The notes beneath the pieces were generated by a model. That model did not search any database. It was given only the letters and a program-made list of their open reading frames with translations, and was not told where the DNA came from. Below, one piece after another: positions 63,386 to 64,000 of a stretch of DNA of 64,000 nucleotides. This DNA is from Chitinivorax sp. PXF-14 (GTDB lineage: Bacteria > Pseudomonadota > Gammaproteobacteria > Burkholderiales > SCOH01), in contig NZ_JBFNXJ010000017.1 in assembly GCF_040812015.1 (NCBI RefSeq), positions 1 to 64,000 on the forward strand. Reading direction: 5' to 3'. Within the stretch, counting starts at the first letter, position 1, and each line of letters begins with the position of its first letter. The translations under genes and the position numbers were made by a program.

Positions 63386-64000
63386 GCATGCCGCGATCCC
63401 TCATGCGCCAGGCCCTGTTCGGCTGGGTCAACTTTGCCCTGACGGCGCCGGGGATCTACCTCTGGGTGGGACTGCCGCTGGTCATGCGGCAGCACGGCTG
63501 GTCGGGCACCGAGATCGGCCTCTTTCAGCTCGCCGGCCTGCCGGCGGTGTTCAAGCTGTTCCTCGCCCTGCCCATCCAGCGCTGGCGGCCGGGGCGCCGC
63601 CCCGAACTGCACTGGGCATGGCTGACCGGCGCCGGCTACTTTCTGGCGCTCCTGGGTCTGGCCGCCCTGGGTGCCGACACCCACAAGGGTGCCCTCTTCG
63701 CGCTGACCTTCCTGGCGGCCCTGTGCGCCACCTGGGCGGACATCCCGGTCAATGCGCTGGCCATCCAGTTGTTTCGTCCCGAGGAGCGCCCGCTCGCCGG
63801 CGGTGTGCGCTCGGCGGTCACTTTCGCCGGTGCGGTCGTGGGCGGCGGCGTCATGCTGCTGGTCCAGCAGGCGCTCGGCTGGGCCGCGCCTTTCCTCATC
63901 CTGGGCGCCTGCCTGCTGGCGGCGCTTGCGCTGCTCGGTCTCGTGCGGGAAGAGACCCATGCGCAGAGCATGCAAGGCTTGCCGCCATTCGTCGTCTGGC
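63382..64000 (+). CDS. MFS transporter, RhtX/FptX-like (partial, cut at window end)
   Basis: The first 206 codons of a major facilitator transporter; no stop before 64000. Six hydrophobic helices are visible (LFGWVNFALTAPGIYLWVGL, the GYFLALLGLAALGAD segment, ALFALTFLAALCATWADIP, FAGAVVGGGVMLL, AAPFLILGACLLAALALLGL). The start resembles FptX/RhtX, inner-membrane siderophore importers found next to AraC and TonB receptors. Its ATG overlaps the methyltransferase stop, so the three genes form an operon. Confidence 0.85.
   Translation, partial: MSMPRSLMRQALFGWVNFALTAPGIYLWVGLPLVMRQHGWSGTEIGLFQLAGLPAVFKLFLALPIQRWRPGRRPELHWAWLTGAGYFLALLGLAALGADTHKGALFALTFLAALCATWADIPVNALAIQLFRPEERPLAGGVRSAVTFAGAVVGGGVMLLVQQALGWAAPFLILGACLLAALALLGLVREETHAQSMQGLPPFVVW

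Larger units (their letters stand above)
48913..64000. mobile_element. Integrative and conjugative element, ICEclc/PFGI-1 type (partial)
   Basis: Begins in tRNA-Gly and continues past the right edge. Contents in order: integrase, MobH relaxase, PrlF-YhaV toxin-antitoxin, DUF3742, TraG-N, and the TIGR03755, TIGR03756 and TIGR03757 proteins, followed by a probable cargo module. The rest of the mating machinery (TIGR0374x/0375x proteins and TraD) is not seen and should lie beyond 64 kb if the element is complete. Confidence 0.88.

Overview
The window is a high-GC betaproteobacterial chromosome segment. The conserved runs def-fmt-htpX-rsmB-DUF4390-ntrY-ntrX (minus strand) and lysM-dprA-smg-topA (plus strand), a class I PHA synthase, and a PEP-CTERM/exopolysaccharide locus fit Betaproteobacteria, probably a Neisseriales/Chitinibacteraceae-like relative. 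That placement is inferred from gene content, not from a marker comparison.

Layout. 1-9 kb: an AsmA-type membrane protein, a Tim44-like protein, TrmO, a periplasmic solute-binding protein, a transglutaminase-like protein, a flavin reductase with an apparent 1-nt frameshift at its start, and 2,4-dienoyl-CoA reductase FadH behind a promoter whose spacer is a palindromic operator. 9-19 kb: PHA synthase, then the NtrYX two-component system (NtrX has a wrecked AAA+ domain) and translation/quality-control genes. 19-27 kb: LysM protein, DprA, Smg, topoisomerase I, and a GAF-GGDEF-EAL c-di-GMP enzyme.

27-33.6 kb holds the most unusual locus: five tightly packed genes for a FeeM-like N-acyl amino acid synthase, a ThiF/E1-nitroreductase fusion, an MGT-type glycosyltransferase, a cysteine-rich GMC oxidoreductase and a zinc-ribbon methyltransferase. 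I read it as an uncharacterised pathway for a glycosylated acyl-amino-acid-derived product. Directly after it lies a PEP-CTERM surface protein gene with a textbook sigma-54 promoter (GG-N10-GC). The matching sigma-54 system (sensor PrsK, activator PrsR), two PrsT-like TPR lipoproteins and an EpsB-type sugar transferase form a minus-strand operon at 35-45.7 kb. Two more glycan genes (WecA-like GT4 and a CapD/FlaA1-type dehydratase) follow on the plus strand. No exosortase lies in the window.

48.9-64 kb: a tRNA-Gly(CCC) is followed by an ICEclc/PFGI-1-type integrative conjugative element. It encodes a long tyrosine integrase, MobH relaxase TraI, a PrlF-YhaV toxin-antitoxin pair with its own operator-promoter, a DUF3742 protein, a TraG-N mating-pair protein and the TIGR03755/03756/03757 conjugation proteins. 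After the last of these comes a probable cargo module: AraC regulator, divergent TonB-dependent receptor, O-methyltransferase-like enzyme and RhtX/FptX-like MFS transporter, cut by the window end. It is probably for metallophore handling. The element runs beyond the window.
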